IMG/VR virus record: IMGVR_UViG_3300046538_000091
Span: 1-64,000 of that record
Direction: 5' to 3' (one strand)
Source of the DNA: a virus
Length of the DNA: 64,000 bases
The notes beneath the pieces were generated by a model. The model had not been told where the DNA came from and made no database searches. It saw only the letters and a program-made list of their open reading frames with translations. Made by a program: the position numbers and the translations under genes. Every line of letters starts with the position of its first letter. The first letter of the stretch is position 1. Shown piece after piece: positions 49,309 through 58,078 of the stretch.

Positions 49309-49998
49309 TTGAAAATTGATCTTTTAGACCACGGCTATCTTCGTCTCGTAGACAGTATGGGTAGTGACCTTTCCGTAGTCAGATCCGCTCGTGTAAGCTA
49401 TGACGCAGATTGGCGTGCAGGCGATGATACCGGCAGTGATGAACGTTTGATCAACTACCTCGTTAAGAACCGACACACAAGCCCACTTGAGTCTGTGCAA
49501 TTTACCTTTGAAGTAAAGTGCCCAATGTTCGTTGCTCGTCAGTGGATGCGTCATCGTTCCTGGGGTTACAACGAAGTAAGTGCTCGGTACTCCATTCTGC
49601 CGAATGAGATGTACGTCCCTGCCAAAGGGTGTATCGGTACTCAGAACTCCGACAATAAGCAGATGCGTGATTTAGTAGAACTGAATCCAGAATACGAAGA
49701 AGAGACTCGCAGCCTTATCCGTAGTAGCAACCAGCAGGCTTACGCAATGTACGAGTTGTTGGTGGCAAGAGGCGTACCTCGTGAGATTGCTCGTGGCAGT
49801 CTGCCTATGAACATCTACACACATTTCTTCGCAACGGTAGACCTGCACAACCTGCTGGGCTTCATCGGTCTTCGTGACCACAGCCACTCTCAATACGAGA
49901 TCCAGGTGTATGGCAAAGCAGCTACTCAGTTGATTGAGCCAATCGTCCCGGTAACAGTGGCTGCGTTCAAAAAGCATGTCTTGGAGAAACGACTATGA
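49309..49998 (+). CDS. thyX: flavin-dependent thymidylate synthase ThyX
   Basis: 229 aa from a TTG start with GGAG 8 bp upstream. Has the ThyX signature RHRSWGYNEVSARYS. It makes dTMP from dUMP with FAD and methylene-tetrahydrofolate. The NSARY-like RSARVSYDADW N-terminus also fits. Part of the nucleotide block; ATGA overlap with the next gene. Confidence 0.95.
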   Translation: MKIDLLDHGYLRLVDSMGSDLSVVRSARVSYDADWRAGDDTGSDERLINYLVKNRHTSPLESVQFTFEVKCPMFVARQWMRHRSWGYNEVSARYSILPNEMYVPAKGCIGTQNSDNKQMRDLVELNPEYEEETRSLIRSSNQQAYAMYELLVARGVPREIARGSLPMNIYTHFFATVDLHNLLGFIGLRDHSHSQYEIQVYGKAATQLIEPIVPVTVAAFKKHVLEKRL

Positions 49999-50321
49999 GT
50001 GAGATGACTCAGTATGAACAGGGCTACTGCGATGGCATGGAGCACATGTCGTCTCAGGTGCAATATATAAACGATCAAGTTGCTAGGATCGCTCAGATCT
50101 TGACGAAGGCAGTATTTACGCAGCCTTCCGCAACTCCGCCTAAGCCAAACACTCATATCTGGTTGATTCTGGATAATGACCGAATTACTACTGGGTATTA
50201 CCTTGGTGGTAAGTACATCGCTGATTCAGGGATTGAGGTAAAGCCAATCTACTGGTGTATGATCCCTTCAATTGTCTCCGGCAAGAACGACGGCCCGCTT
50301 AAACGGATTATCAAAGACTGA
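49995..50321 (+). CDS. 108-aa protein
   Basis: Helical N-terminus (CDGMEHMSSQVQYINDQVARIAQI), then a small beta-rich part (HIWLILDNDRITTGYYLGGKYIADSG). Coupled to thyX. Unrecognised. Confidence 0.6.
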   Translation: MSEMTQYEQGYCDGMEHMSSQVQYINDQVARIAQILTKAVFTQPSATPPKPNTHIWLILDNDRITTGYYLGGKYIADSGIEVKPIYWCMIPSIVSGKNDGPLKRIIKD

Positions 50322-50330
50322 CCTTCCATT

Positions 50331-50368
50331 TGGGTATAAGAAAGGTGTAAGGCAATTACGCTTTACAC
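50331..50368 (+). promoter_or_regulatory. GGTATAAG promoter with 9-bp 5' hairpin
   Basis: TGGGTATAAG at 50331-50340; GTGTAAGGC (50345-50353) pairs with GCTTTACAC (50360-50368), one G-U. Confidence 0.8.
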
Positions 50369-50391
50369 TTACTACTGGGTTGGAGATTCAA

Positions 50392-50625
50392 ATGGCTGGT
50401 ACTTTCAAGCGTTCCCGTTGTGGTCATCCTTTCAGCATTCGTCACACCTCCTCTGAACGAGTGGCTCGTGGTGCTCAGCAGGATGAAGTAGAAGAGTCCG
50501 GCGATACTGAGTTTCCTGAGTTGAACTCTATTCGCTACAAGGGCTCGGATCTGCCAGAAGATCCACGACCAGCTCGTGAACCAAAACGTACAGTGCGACC
50601 AGCGTACTGGAATAGCAGGGACTAA
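50392..50625 (+). CDS. 77-aa basic/acidic mosaic protein
   Basis: Start at 50392, with GGAG about 8 bp upstream. Basic N-terminus with His and Arg (FKRSRCGHPFSIRHTSSERVAR), acidic middle, Pro/Arg-rich C-terminus. Probably unstructured. Unknown. Confidence 0.55.
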   Translation: MAGTFKRSRCGHPFSIRHTSSERVARGAQQDEVEESGDTEFPELNSIRYKGSDLPEDPRPAREPKRTVRPAYWNSRD

Positions 50626-50661
50626 GCGTTTCTGCTTAACTTAGAAAAATAAGGCTATATC

Positions 50662-51723
50662 ATGTTTACTAAAGAACAAGTTGCACTTCGATCTAACTGG
50701 GAAGCTCGTATCCAAAAAAGCGGATTCAATCCGGAGAAATGGAGCGAGGGTCAGATGATTGTTCTTGGAAAGTTACCGACCTCAATCTCTCAGGCCATTT
50801 CGGAATCTCTTCCGAAGGTAGTGAACAAGATCAATGCATTCTTTGAAAATGCAGATCCTGAGCTCTGCCCGGAATATCCTGGGATCACCCGTAATGAAGT
50901 TTACAAAGCAGTGGCACAGTCCTGGGCTCACCAAGACTTTTCCCTAACCGTCCGTATGGACTTCGCCGTAACCAAGGGTGGCAACTTGCACCTCCTGGCT
51001 ATCAAGGGCGATAACCTGGACAGTACCGTAGGTGTAGCGCGTTCAGCTAAGGCCTGGTACGACCACTACTACGAGGGTGATGTTACCCACGTAAGTATCA
51101 ACCATCTGGCGGAGCACGTTGCTTCGATCCTTAAGCCATATGGTAAGCAGGCAACACCACCGTCCTTTAAGGATATTTCGGTGTTGTCTACCCGCGAGTC
51201 GAGTGCTACCTATCTTGCCGATGCAGTTACCAAAAGTTCTGACCTCTCTCTCTCCAAGGTTGGAGTTGCAGGTTTAGAAGCTCTTGGGGATATCGAGCAT
51301 GAAGAGAACATCGGCTCTGCGGTAATCAAGGTTGACCCTTGGGCCAAAGTCCTGGAGAATGCGGAAGAAGGCAGTCCGTGGATTGAAGCGTTTAAAACTC
51401 CACGGACGTTCATCATGCAGCCGCCTTGGGTTCTTTTGCTGGATGAAGTCTTGGACTTCAAAGAACCTGTAGACGAAGCAGACATCGAGTTTGTACTGAA
51501 CATCTGGATGAGTGATCCCGGCTCCAGCAATACCAGTCCTTTGGTAGTTGCTTCCGAGTACTTCCCAGGTTACTCTTTCGAAGAAGCTATGGTCATGCCA
51601 TTCATCATGAACACCACTGATTTCAAGGCTCAGTCTGAGGCTTTGCAGAAGGCACATGAAGAAGAGCTGGCCGAGATTGCCAAGAAGGTAAAAGAGGGGT
51701 TGCAGAAACCCCTTGAAGAGTAA
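50662..51723 (+). CDS. 353-aa protein, possible divergent glutathionylspermidine-synthase relative
   Basis: Two stretches line up with the 25185 ligase: RMDFAVTKGGNLHLLAIKGDN with RFDMAIDPK...YEFNGDTP, and TFIMQPPWVLLLDEVLDF with VVIMEPSWRWFMSNKGVW. The ATP-binding stretch with KPSLGR is not seen, so if related it is probably inactive or repurposed. The alternative is an unrelated unknown protein. The C-terminus is a coiled helix. A terminator follows. Confidence 0.5.
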   Translation: MFTKEQVALRSNWEARIQKSGFNPEKWSEGQMIVLGKLPTSISQAISESLPKVVNKINAFFENADPELCPEYPGITRNEVYKAVAQSWAHQDFSLTVRMDFAVTKGGNLHLLAIKGDNLDSTVGVARSAKAWYDHYYEGDVTHVSINHLAEHVASILKPYGKQATPPSFKDISVLSTRESSATYLADAVTKSSDLSLSKVGVAGLEALGDIEHEENIGSAVIKVDPWAKVLENAEEGSPWIEAFKTPRTFIMQPPWVLLLDEVLDFKEPVDEADIEFVLNIWMSDPGSSNTSPLVVASEYFPGYSFEEAMVMPFIMNTTDFKAQSEALQKAHEEELAEIAKKVKEGLQKPLEE

Positions 51724-51732
51724 CAAACCATA

Positions 51733-51758
51733 AGACCCCGTAACTGGGGTCTTTTTTA
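51733..51758 (+). terminator. terminator
   Basis: AGACCCC-N6-GGGGTCT then TTTTTAG. Confidence 0.8.
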
Positions 51759-51771
51759 GCCGAGGTGAGAA

Positions 51772-52323
51772 ATGCAGGTAGGCGTAAAAGCAATTCGTGA
51801 CGGTGTGAAGCTGCCGGAGTACGGTACTGAGAGATCGGCATGTGCTGATCTGAGAGCTAGCCTTGGCGATCCGGGGTCTGTGAAAGTACTGGACGAGAAT
51901 AATGACGCTAGTCTTCTTCAGGGTTTCCTTGGCCTAGTACGTCCTTGGCTACCTGGGCTTGTAAAGAAACATGCCGACGATTTAATCGTAATACCGCCAC
52001 GGGGAAGAGCCCTGATACCTACTGGCCTAGTCTTCGATATACCTGAAGGGTACAGCCTCCGAGTCCACCCACGATCAGGTCTCAGTTTCAAACTGGGTAT
52101 GACCGTAGTATGTGGTGAGGGAGTTATCGACGAGGACTACCAGAACGAGTTATTTGTTCCAATCATCAACCTCTCTGATGAGTACGCAGAAATCAAAAAC
52201 GGCGACCGTATTGCCCAGATCGAACTGGTCAAAGATGAGCGTTGTTCTTTTAGCTTCGTTGATACTCTCAGCGATAAACATAGCAGCCGAAACGGTGGTT
52301 TTGGCCATACAGGTACCGCGTAA
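51772..52323 (+). CDS. dut: dUTPase with insertion
   Basis: 183 aa. Trimeric dUTPase motifs: ERSACADLRA (motif 1), PRSGLSFKLG (motif 2), GVIDEDYQNELFVPIINLS (motif 3), NGDRIAQIELVK (motif 4), and a C-terminal SSRNGGFGHTG (motif 5). About 45 extra residues between motif 1 and the RALIPTGL strand are not usual in the small family members. It removes dUTP and feeds dUMP to ThyX. Confidence 0.92.
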   Translation: MQVGVKAIRDGVKLPEYGTERSACADLRASLGDPGSVKVLDENNDASLLQGFLGLVRPWLPGLVKKHADDLIVIPPRGRALIPTGLVFDIPEGYSLRVHPRSGLSFKLGMTVVCGEGVIDEDYQNELFVPIINLSDEYAEIKNGDRIAQIELVKDERCSFSFVDTLSDKHSSRNGGFGHTGTA

Positions 52324-52619
52324 TGAAATTAGCACCAATGTACGATCAAGTTTTAATCCGAGTAGAGCCTGAGAAACAAAAAACTGAAAGTGGTATTTAC
52401 CTCGGAGATGGCGGTGGTAACGAGGCCCTTATCGGTCAAGTACTGGAAGTAGGTCCTGGCGTACTTCTGGAAAGTGGGGAGCTTTGCCCGCTGCCAGTTA
52501 AGGTAGGACACTGGGTAGTTTTGCCGCCTCACATCGGTAGCAGCGAGATGACTATTGATGGCGAAAGACTGGCCATTATGCGGGCCCGAGAGATCCTTGC
52601 CATCATCGTAGATCGTTAA
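52323..52619 (+). CDS. GroES-like co-chaperonin
   Basis: 98 aa, the usual size. LAPMYDQVLIRVE start, IYLGDGGGNEA in place of the mobile loop, GQVLEVGPG, LPVKVGHWVVLPP, ERLAIMRAREILAII end. TAATG overlap with dut. A host-GroEL partner in the manner of T4 gp31 is likely, helping the capsid or another phage protein to fold. Confidence 0.85.
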   Translation: MKLAPMYDQVLIRVEPEKQKTESGIYLGDGGGNEALIGQVLEVGPGVLLESGELCPLPVKVGHWVVLPPHIGSSEMTIDGERLAIMRAREILAIIVDR

Positions 52620-52638
52620 AATTCCTTTCCCGGGGTGC

Positions 52639-52668
52639 TTGTACAGGCCCCTTCAACTGAACTATCAT
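52639..52668 (+). promoter_or_regulatory. sigma70-like promoter of nrdA
   Basis: TTGTAC, 18-bp spacer, TATCAT; about 36 bp before the nrdA ATG. Confidence 0.5.
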
Positions 52669-52704
52669 TAGCCTCTCGAAAAGATAAAGTAGGCTTCCCC
52701 TTCA

Positions 52705-54507
52705 ATGTCCAAATCCCAACACGCAGGCATCAACCTAGATTATTCTAAGGATGCCTTGATGACCCCATTCGGTCTTGCAACAGTAGAGGACCGTTACCTC
52801 TGGAATGGCGAAAACGTACAACAGATGTTCGCACGGGTGGCTCGTGCAGGTGCAGACGATGATGCCCACGCTCAACGAATGTACAACTATTTCTCCGGCC
52901 ACTGGGCTATCACCCCGACACCAGGTCTTACTAACTCCGGTACTGATCGCGGTCTTTCCATCTCCTGCTACCTGAATGAAGTTCAAGACAGTCGTAAGAG
53001 TATCTTCGGCACCTATACTGAGAACGGTGAACTGTCTGCCAACGGTGGCGGCATCGGTACTTTCTGGGGGAATGTGCGTGGCATCAACGCCCGTGTGCGT
53101 GGTGGTGGCAAGAGCAGCGGTGTAGTACCGTTCATGAAGATCCAAGACTCCATCACTATGGGTGTCTCCCAGGGCAATCTTCGTCGTGGTGCAGCGGCGG
53201 CGTACCTCCCCGTAAGTCACCCTGAGATCGAAGAGTTCATCGACATCCGTCGTGCAACTGGTGGTGATGCAAACCGTAAGTGCCTGAACCTTTTCAATGG
53301 TATCACTCTTTCTGACGCATTCATGGAAGCGGTTGATGAAGGTCGTGGTTTTGATCTGATCTGCCCTAACACCAAGGAAGTCGTCAAGACTATCTCCGCC
53401 CGGGACCTCTTCCAGAAAATTGTTATTTCCCGTCTGGAAACCGGCACTCCTTATTTGATCTTCGAAGATACTGCCAACGCAGCTATCCCTGAGTATCACA
53501 GAGCTGACGGCCTGATCCCTGTAACGTCCAACCTGTGTTCTGAAATTTGGTTGGCAACGAACGAAGAACGTACTGCCGTATGCTGCCTGTTTCAGCTTAA
53601 CCAACTGTACTTCGACGAGTGGAGCAAAGATCCTCTCTTCATCGAAGATTGCGTACGCTACACCGATAATATCCTGCAAGACTTCATCGACAACGCTCCT
53701 GAGGAGCTTTCTCGTGCCAAGTTCTCTGCATCCCAAGAGCGTAGTTTGGGCGTTGGCGTTATGGGTTTCCACTCGTACCTCCAGTCCAAAGGAATCCCGT
53801 TTGCATCGGCGATGGCCAAATCCATCAACATGCGTATGGGCAAGCACATCAAGGTAGGTTGTGATGCCGCCACTGAAAAACTCGCTCACGAGAAAGGTCC
53901 GTGCCCGGATGCTGGTCGCCATGGCGTTATGCGTCGTAATGCAAACGTTACTGCTATCGCTCCAACCGCATCGGTATCTATCATTTGTGGGACCGTATCA
54001 CCGTCAATGGAGCTATGGTCTGCAAACGCGTTCACCCAAAAAACCCTGAGTGGTTCTTTCCAGGTACGTAACCGTTTCCTGGAGCTCCGCTTGGAGGAGT
54101 TGGGCATGAACACACCGGAGGTTTGGTCGTACATCATCACCAACGAAGGCTCCGTCCAGAACTTGGAAGGCCTGACCGACGACGACAAAGCGGTTTACCG
54201 TACTGCTTTCGAAGAAGACCAACGTTGGGTTATCGAACACGCTGCAACTCGTCAGCCGTACGTAGACCAGATGATCTCCACCAACATCTTCGTGCGTCCT
54301 AACGTACACAAGCTTGAGCTCCTGGCGCTTCACCTGATGGCCTGGAAGACGAAGAAGATCAAGAGCCTGTACTATCTCCGCTCTAAGAGCTTGCGTCGTG
54401 CAGACGTCGTCTCGCACTCTGTAATGCGTGAGAAGATGGATGCGGTAGAAGTCGAAGAGCTTTCTTTTAACTCGTTTGATGCTGACGGATGCCTAGCCTG
54501 TCAGTAA
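52705..54507 (+). CDS. nrdA: ribonucleotide reductase class Ia alpha subunit, short
   Basis: 600 aa versus about 760 for the E. coli form: the N-terminal ATP-cone is absent. Catalytic residues in place: SISC (C88), NLCSEI (N276, C278, E280), C293/C294, YY in KSLYYLRSKS, and the C-terminal CLAC pair that passes electrons. Reduces ribonucleoside diphosphates with NrdB. Lacking the cone, it should not be shut off by dATP in the usual way. Confidence 0.95.
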   Translation: MSKSQHAGINLDYSKDALMTPFGLATVEDRYLWNGENVQQMFARVARAGADDDAHAQRMYNYFSGHWAITPTPGLTNSGTDRGLSISCYLNEVQDSRKSIFGTYTENGELSANGGGIGTFWGNVRGINARVRGGGKSSGVVPFMKIQDSITMGVSQGNLRRGAAAAYLPVSHPEIEEFIDIRRATGGDANRKCLNLFNGITLSDAFMEAVDEGRGFDLICPNTKEVVKTISARDLFQKIVISRLETGTPYLIFEDTANAAIPEYHRADGLIPVTSNLCSEIWLATNEERTAVCCLFQLNQLYFDEWSKDPLFIEDCVRYTDNILQDFIDNAPEELSRAKFSASQERSLGVGVMGFHSYLQSKGIPFASAMAKSINMRMGKHIKVGCDAATEKLAHEKGPCPDAGRHGVMRRNANVTAIAPTASVSIICGTVSPSMELWSANAFTQKTLSGSFQVRNRFLELRLEELGMNTPEVWSYIITNEGSVQNLEGLTDDDKAVYRTAFEEDQRWVIEHAATRQPYVDQMISTNIFVRPNVHKLELLALHLMAWKTKKIKSLYYLRSKSLRRADVVSHSVMREKMDAVEVEELSFNSFDADGCLACQ

Positions 54508-54513
54508 CATAGC

Positions 54514-54538
54514 AAGGGCCTCTTCGGAGGCCTTTTTC
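54514..54538 (+). terminator. TTCG-loop terminator
   Basis: GGCCTC-TTCG-GAGGCC then TTTTT. Confidence 0.8.
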
Positions 54539-54551
54539 TACCGAGGTTACT

Positions 54552-54761
54552 TTGGACAAATTCATAACCATCTGTGCCAATCTCATTCGATACAATCGTT
54601 CGGAAGAGGTTTCAGAATTAGTAGGATTCGCTCTTGCTTTTCAGAAAGAGACCTTTGATCTGAAGAGAGAGGTTGTAGATCTATCTATTGAGTTGGATCG
54701 TCTTAAAAAAGAGAACCAGTTCTTGCTGACGGCTATTGATGAATTCCAAAACCCTGAGTAG
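54552..54761 (+). CDS. 69-aa coiled-coil protein between nrdA and nrdB
   Basis: TTG start with GAGG upstream. Ends in a leucine-spaced coiled coil (REVVDLSIELDRLKKENQF). Unrecognised. Confidence 0.55.
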   Translation: MDKFITICANLIRYNRSEEVSELVGFALAFQKETFDLKREVVDLSIELDRLKKENQFLLTAIDEFQNPE

Positions 54762-54795
54762 ACTAGAACACAGTTAACCATTGCGAGTTTTACCG

Positions 54796-55806
54796 ATGCC
54801 TTTTCTTACCGGACGCGCCCATTACAAACCTTTCGAGTACCCATGGGCATTCGACAACTATCTAGTTCAGAACCAAGTTCATTGGTTGCCTGAAGAAGTA
54901 CCACTCCACGAAGACGTTAAGGACTGGAACTTCAAACTGAACGAATCTCAGCGTCACTTGCTGACCCAGCTCTTCCGTTTCTTTACACAAGCTGACGTGG
55001 ATATTTCCCAGAGCTACATAGACAAATACCTGCACGTCTTTGGTAACATTCCTGAGATTCGCATGATGCTGGTTGCATTTGCAAACATCGAATCGGTCCA
55101 TGCGCACTCGTACTCCCTGCTGCTCGATACCGTCGGTATGCCAGAAGTCGAGTACAAGGCGTTCCTCCAGTACGAGGCAATGAAAGAGAAGCATGACTTC
55201 GTTGGTCAGTTCAACGTAGACAACGAGTATGAAATGGCCAAGTCCATGGCCGTTATCTCGGGTGGTCTAGAAGGCGTTCAACTGTTTAGCTCGTTCGCAA
55301 TGCTCTTGAACTTCCCACGCCACAATCTTATGAAAGGCATGGGCCAGATCATCACTTGGTCTGTTCGTGATGAAAGTTTGCACGTAGAAGGCATGAGCAA
55401 TATGTTCAAGGCTTTCGTAAAAGAGCGAATGGGTGGTATAACTAAAGAGCTAAGGAACGATGTCTACGGTGCTTTCGAAGAGATCGTTCGTCAGGAAGAT
55501 GCCTTTATCGATCTGTCCTTTGAGCTTGGTGGCGTAGAAGGTATGACGCCTGAGGAAGTGAAGCAGTACATTCGTTTCATCGCAGACCGTCGTTTGATTG
55601 GTCTTGGGATGAAAGGTATCTTCAAGGTCAAGAAGAATCCTTTAGATTGGCTGGACCACATCCTGAACGGGGAAGAGCACACCAACTTCTTCGAGAACCG
55701 TTCCACTGAATACAGCAAGGCCAGTACCCAAGGCGACTGGGGTGATGTCTGGAGTAAGTACGACGTAGAGCGATTAGTACTACCCGAACACAAAATCATC
55801 GTGTAA
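54796..55806 (+). CDS. nrdB: ribonucleotide reductase class Ia beta subunit
   Basis: 336 aa from ATG 54796 (an upstream TTG has no ribosome site). Iron ligands and radical Tyr: D67 or D69, E99-x2-H102, Y106, GGLEGVQ (Glu), VRDESLHVEG (E-x2-H). Makes the radical used by NrdA. Ends with a terminator. Confidence 0.95.
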   Translation: MPFLTGRAHYKPFEYPWAFDNYLVQNQVHWLPEEVPLHEDVKDWNFKLNESQRHLLTQLFRFFTQADVDISQSYIDKYLHVFGNIPEIRMMLVAFANIESVHAHSYSLLLDTVGMPEVEYKAFLQYEAMKEKHDFVGQFNVDNEYEMAKSMAVISGGLEGVQLFSSFAMLLNFPRHNLMKGMGQIITWSVRDESLHVEGMSNMFKAFVKERMGGITKELRNDVYGAFEEIVRQEDAFIDLSFELGGVEGMTPEEVKQYIRFIADRRLIGLGMKGIFKVKKNPLDWLDHILNGEEHTNFFENRSTEYSKASTQGDWGDVWSKYDVERLVLPEHKIIV

Positions 55807-55811
55807 ACAAG

Positions 55812-55834
55812 GGCCCTCAACCGAGGGCCTTTTC
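55812..55834 (+). terminator. terminator
   Basis: GGCCCTC-AACC-GAGGGCC then TTTTC. Confidence 0.75.
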
Positions 55835-55847
55835 TTTGGAGTAAGAA

Positions 55848-56462
55848 ATGATCTATACAGGTAAGCCTTTGGCGGTGGTCGATCTTGATGATACTCAAGG
55901 CGACTTCTGCAACATCCTCATGCAGTCTCTCAACCATCGATTCCACAGAGATTACGTGAAGACTGACTTCGTGGATTTCCACGGCATCTTGGATCTTTAC
56001 GAAATCACGTTCTCCCAGTTCGCCAATGCGATCAAAGAAGACAAGCTGATGGAGAGCTGTGCTCCGCTCCCAGGTACTGCTGAGTGTATGATCCGGTTGG
56101 TCAAGGATCACCACGTTGCCGTAGTTACTTCTCGGGACTACGATCCACATGCCTTCGTAAAGACTGAGTACTGGATGGGTCTTCACAAGATCCCTTGCCA
56201 TCAGGTGATTATCCCTGATCAAGGTCAGACGAAGGCAGACGCTATCCGCAAGGCTTACGGAGGTATTGAACCCGCTGTCGTCTTCGATGATGCCCTGCAC
56301 AACATCTACGACCTAGCAGAGAACTACCCTGACGCCTTGCAGTTCGTTCCGAAGCAACCATGGAACTCTGCGTTCTCCGGGCGGGATGGCAATCTGCATA
56401 GTGTACGAACCTTCCGAGAAGGAGTATCCTGCTACTACGCAGACTATGTAGAAGGCAGATAA
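55848..56462 (+). CDS. HAD-type 5'(3')-deoxyribonucleotidase
   Basis: 204 aa. Starts AVVDLDDTQG with the DxD nucleophile motif, then VAVVTSRDYDP (motif II Thr/Ser), a Lys in GQTKADAI (motif III) and AVVFDDALHN (motif IV). Same fold and motifs as NT5C-type deoxynucleotidases, which remove phosphate from dNMPs. Fits the surrounding nucleotide genes. Confidence 0.8.
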   Translation: MIYTGKPLAVVDLDDTQGDFCNILMQSLNHRFHRDYVKTDFVDFHGILDLYEITFSQFANAIKEDKLMESCAPLPGTAECMIRLVKDHHVAVVTSRDYDPHAFVKTEYWMGLHKIPCHQVIIPDQGQTKADAIRKAYGGIEPAVVFDDALHNIYDLAENYPDALQFVPKQPWNSAFSGRDGNLHSVRTFREGVSCYYADYVEGR

Positions 56463-56942
56463 GTGAAAGAGCGGGAACTAGAAAAACTAAGGGAGTTCAT
56501 GGTTTTTAGCCGTGCGGCTGCCGCCCTCAGCAAAGATAGGAGTACTAAACTTGGAGCTGCCATACTGGGATCGGGCTTTGAAGTTAGAGCAATTGGATAC
56601 AACGGATTTCCGCGAGGGGTCGATGATAGCAAAGACGCTAGACATCTTCGTCCGGCTAAATACTCATATACCGAACACGCAGAGCGCAACGCAATATACA
56701 ACGCCGCTAGGGTTGGGACACCTCTACAGGGGTGTCGTATCCTGCTTGACTCCCCTATCGGTATTTGTTGCGACTGTGCTAGGGCGATCATCAACGTTGG
56801 AATCACTCAGGTGGTTATCTTCAGACGAACGGATAGTGATCATGCAAGGCAGCAACGTTGGGAAGAGCACGACCCTATCGTTCTTGAAATGTTTGAAGAG
56901 GCCGGAGTTGACATCGTGTACATTACAGAGGAATCGCTATGA
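56463..56942 (+). CDS. dCMP deaminase
   Basis: 159 aa, GTG start right after the previous stop. Zinc site YTEHAERNAIYNA (HAE) and GICCDCARAII (C-x2-C). Converts dCMP to dUMP for ThyX. ATGA overlap with the following gene. Confidence 0.9.
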   Translation: MKERELEKLREFMVFSRAAAALSKDRSTKLGAAILGSGFEVRAIGYNGFPRGVDDSKDARHLRPAKYSYTEHAERNAIYNAARVGTPLQGCRILLDSPIGICCDCARAIINVGITQVVIFRRTDSDHARQQRWEEHDPIVLEMFEEAGVDIVYITEESL

Positions 56943-57280
56943 ACCAGAAGACATTTGTACTGCCGACTTTCGGCGTGGAATTGACCAACGAATTAACGAC
57001 TTTAATGAACCCTTTGGCCTTGGCCGTCGCAATCGAAGCCGATCAGTTGGAATCGGTATCACAGGAGCGACGGTCAGCCTTCGTAGAACTGGGTTGTAAC
57101 GCTCACCTGCATCAATCGTCAGATGCAGTGCTGCATTCGAAGCATGCGGAGAAGAATTACCTTGAAGAGCCTCGGCTGATCAAGGATGTCTTGGCCGATC
57201 CAAATGCTCCGAAGTCCCTGCAGGAAGGTATTTTGCAAACTCTGCAAGATCTTCGTGATGGAAAGCTCTCTCTGAGCTGA
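56939..57280 (+). CDS. 113-aa protein
   Basis: Overlaps the dCMP deaminase gene by 4 bp. Helical, acidic C-terminus. Contains NYLEEPRL, which only superficially resembles the YLEK tag. Unrecognised. Confidence 0.6.
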   Translation: MNQKTFVLPTFGVELTNELTTLMNPLALAVAIEADQLESVSQERRSAFVELGCNAHLHQSSDAVLHSKHAEKNYLEEPRLIKDVLADPNAPKSLQEGILQTLQDLRDGKLSLS

Positions 57281-57301
57281 GTCAATATCGAGGGTCCGTT
57301 A

Positions 57302-57334
57302 CCGGTATAAGTAATGTAGAGAAGGAATACCTTC
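57302..57334 (+). promoter_or_regulatory. GGTATAAG promoter with 5' hairpin
   Basis: CCGGTATAAG at 57302-57311; GAAGG-AATA-CCTTC at 57321-57334. Confidence 0.8.
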
Positions 57335-57368
57335 CCTCTGCACTTAAAACTAAGAACGGACCTTCGAT

Positions 57369-57716
57369 ATGACCTCTACTGATAACGTTGTAAAGATCAC
57401 CCAAAATCTCCCAGAACTCCGCATGGGACGTAGCCGTGTTGGGTTCAGCATCCACCTCGGTGAACTTGGCTTCCGCAAGTTCCTGAACAACCTGCCTCAC
57501 AGCCAGGCCGGTTACTACCAAGATCGTGCCGACCTCCTCAAGGAGCACTCGGTAGAAGTGGTTCTTCCCCAAGAATGCATGGACTCCTTCGACCTGAGCG
57601 ACCCCGTTCAGGCGTTGAACGAAATGCGTACTCTCTCCATGCACCACAAACTGAACACTACGACCTATGTTCTGGATCGGGTGTGCTCGGCTGTTGCCTC
57701 CATCAAAACTGCGTAA
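57369..57716 (+). CDS. 115-aa protein
   Basis: CGGACCTTCGAT precedes the ATG. Mixed alpha/beta, His-rich in places (NNLPHSQAGYY; LSMHHKLN). Unrecognised early-type protein. Confidence 0.6.
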   Translation: MTSTDNVVKITQNLPELRMGRSRVGFSIHLGELGFRKFLNNLPHSQAGYYQDRADLLKEHSVEVVLPQECMDSFDLSDPVQALNEMRTLSMHHKLNTTTYVLDRVCSAVASIKTA

Positions 57717-57726
57717 GGGCTACACA

Positions 57727-57822
57727 ATGAAAGCTTCCACCTTCGGCATCCTCGTAATTGCTGGCCTGATCTACTTGGCTCTCTCCCCGGCCAAGCAAGA
57801 GAAAGACGTAACTCCGGAGTAA
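57727..57822 (+). CDS. 31-aa membrane peptide
   Basis: MKASTF then one short membrane helix (GILVIAGLIYLALS) and a charged tail. 10 bp after the previous stop. Function unknown. Confidence 0.5.
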   Translation: MKASTFGILVIAGLIYLALSPAKQEKDVTPE

Positions 57823-57829
57823 ACGAAAG

Positions 57830-57855
57830 GCCAGACTAACACTCTGGCTTTTTTA
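57830..57855 (+). terminator. terminator
   Basis: GCCAGA-N7-TCTGGC then TTTTTT. Confidence 0.8.
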
Positions 57856-57873
57856 CATTTCCTGAGGCGCAGA

Positions 57874-57906
57874 CTGGTATAAGTAAGGTAGAGAAGAATT
57901 ATCTTC
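57874..57906 (+). promoter_or_regulatory. GGTATAAG promoter with 5' hairpin
   Basis: CTGGTATAAG at 57874-57883; GAAGA-ATTA-TCTTC at 57893-57906. Confidence 0.8.
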
Positions 57907-57928
57907 CACTTACTTAGAGACCTTTGAT

Positions 57929-58078
57929 ATGAACTACTCCGAAATACTCGATGCGGTAAAAGATCTACAGCTCCAGGCTACTCTCTGCTCCGATGGAAAC
58001 CCGGGTCGTGCTAGCCAGCTTCGTCGTCAGGCGGACGCTCTGCAATCCATTCTTCCGATCTACAGTGAGGTGGCATAA
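57929..58078 (+). CDS. 49-aa helical protein
   Basis: AGAGACCTTTGAT precedes the ATG; TAATG overlap with the next gene. Short, helical, Gln/Leu rich. Unrecognised. Confidence 0.55.
   Translation: MNYSEILDAVKDLQLQATLCSDGNPGRASQLRRQADALQSILPIYSEVA

Noticed and set aside
52735-53922. 395-aa open frame opposite nrdA
   Set aside because: Shadow of a strongly supported enzyme gene.
56939-57280. Eighth YLEK-tag protein (NYLEEPRL)
   Set aside because: Early-strand gene; the match is internal, lacks Lys-x-Ala after YLE, and is probably chance.
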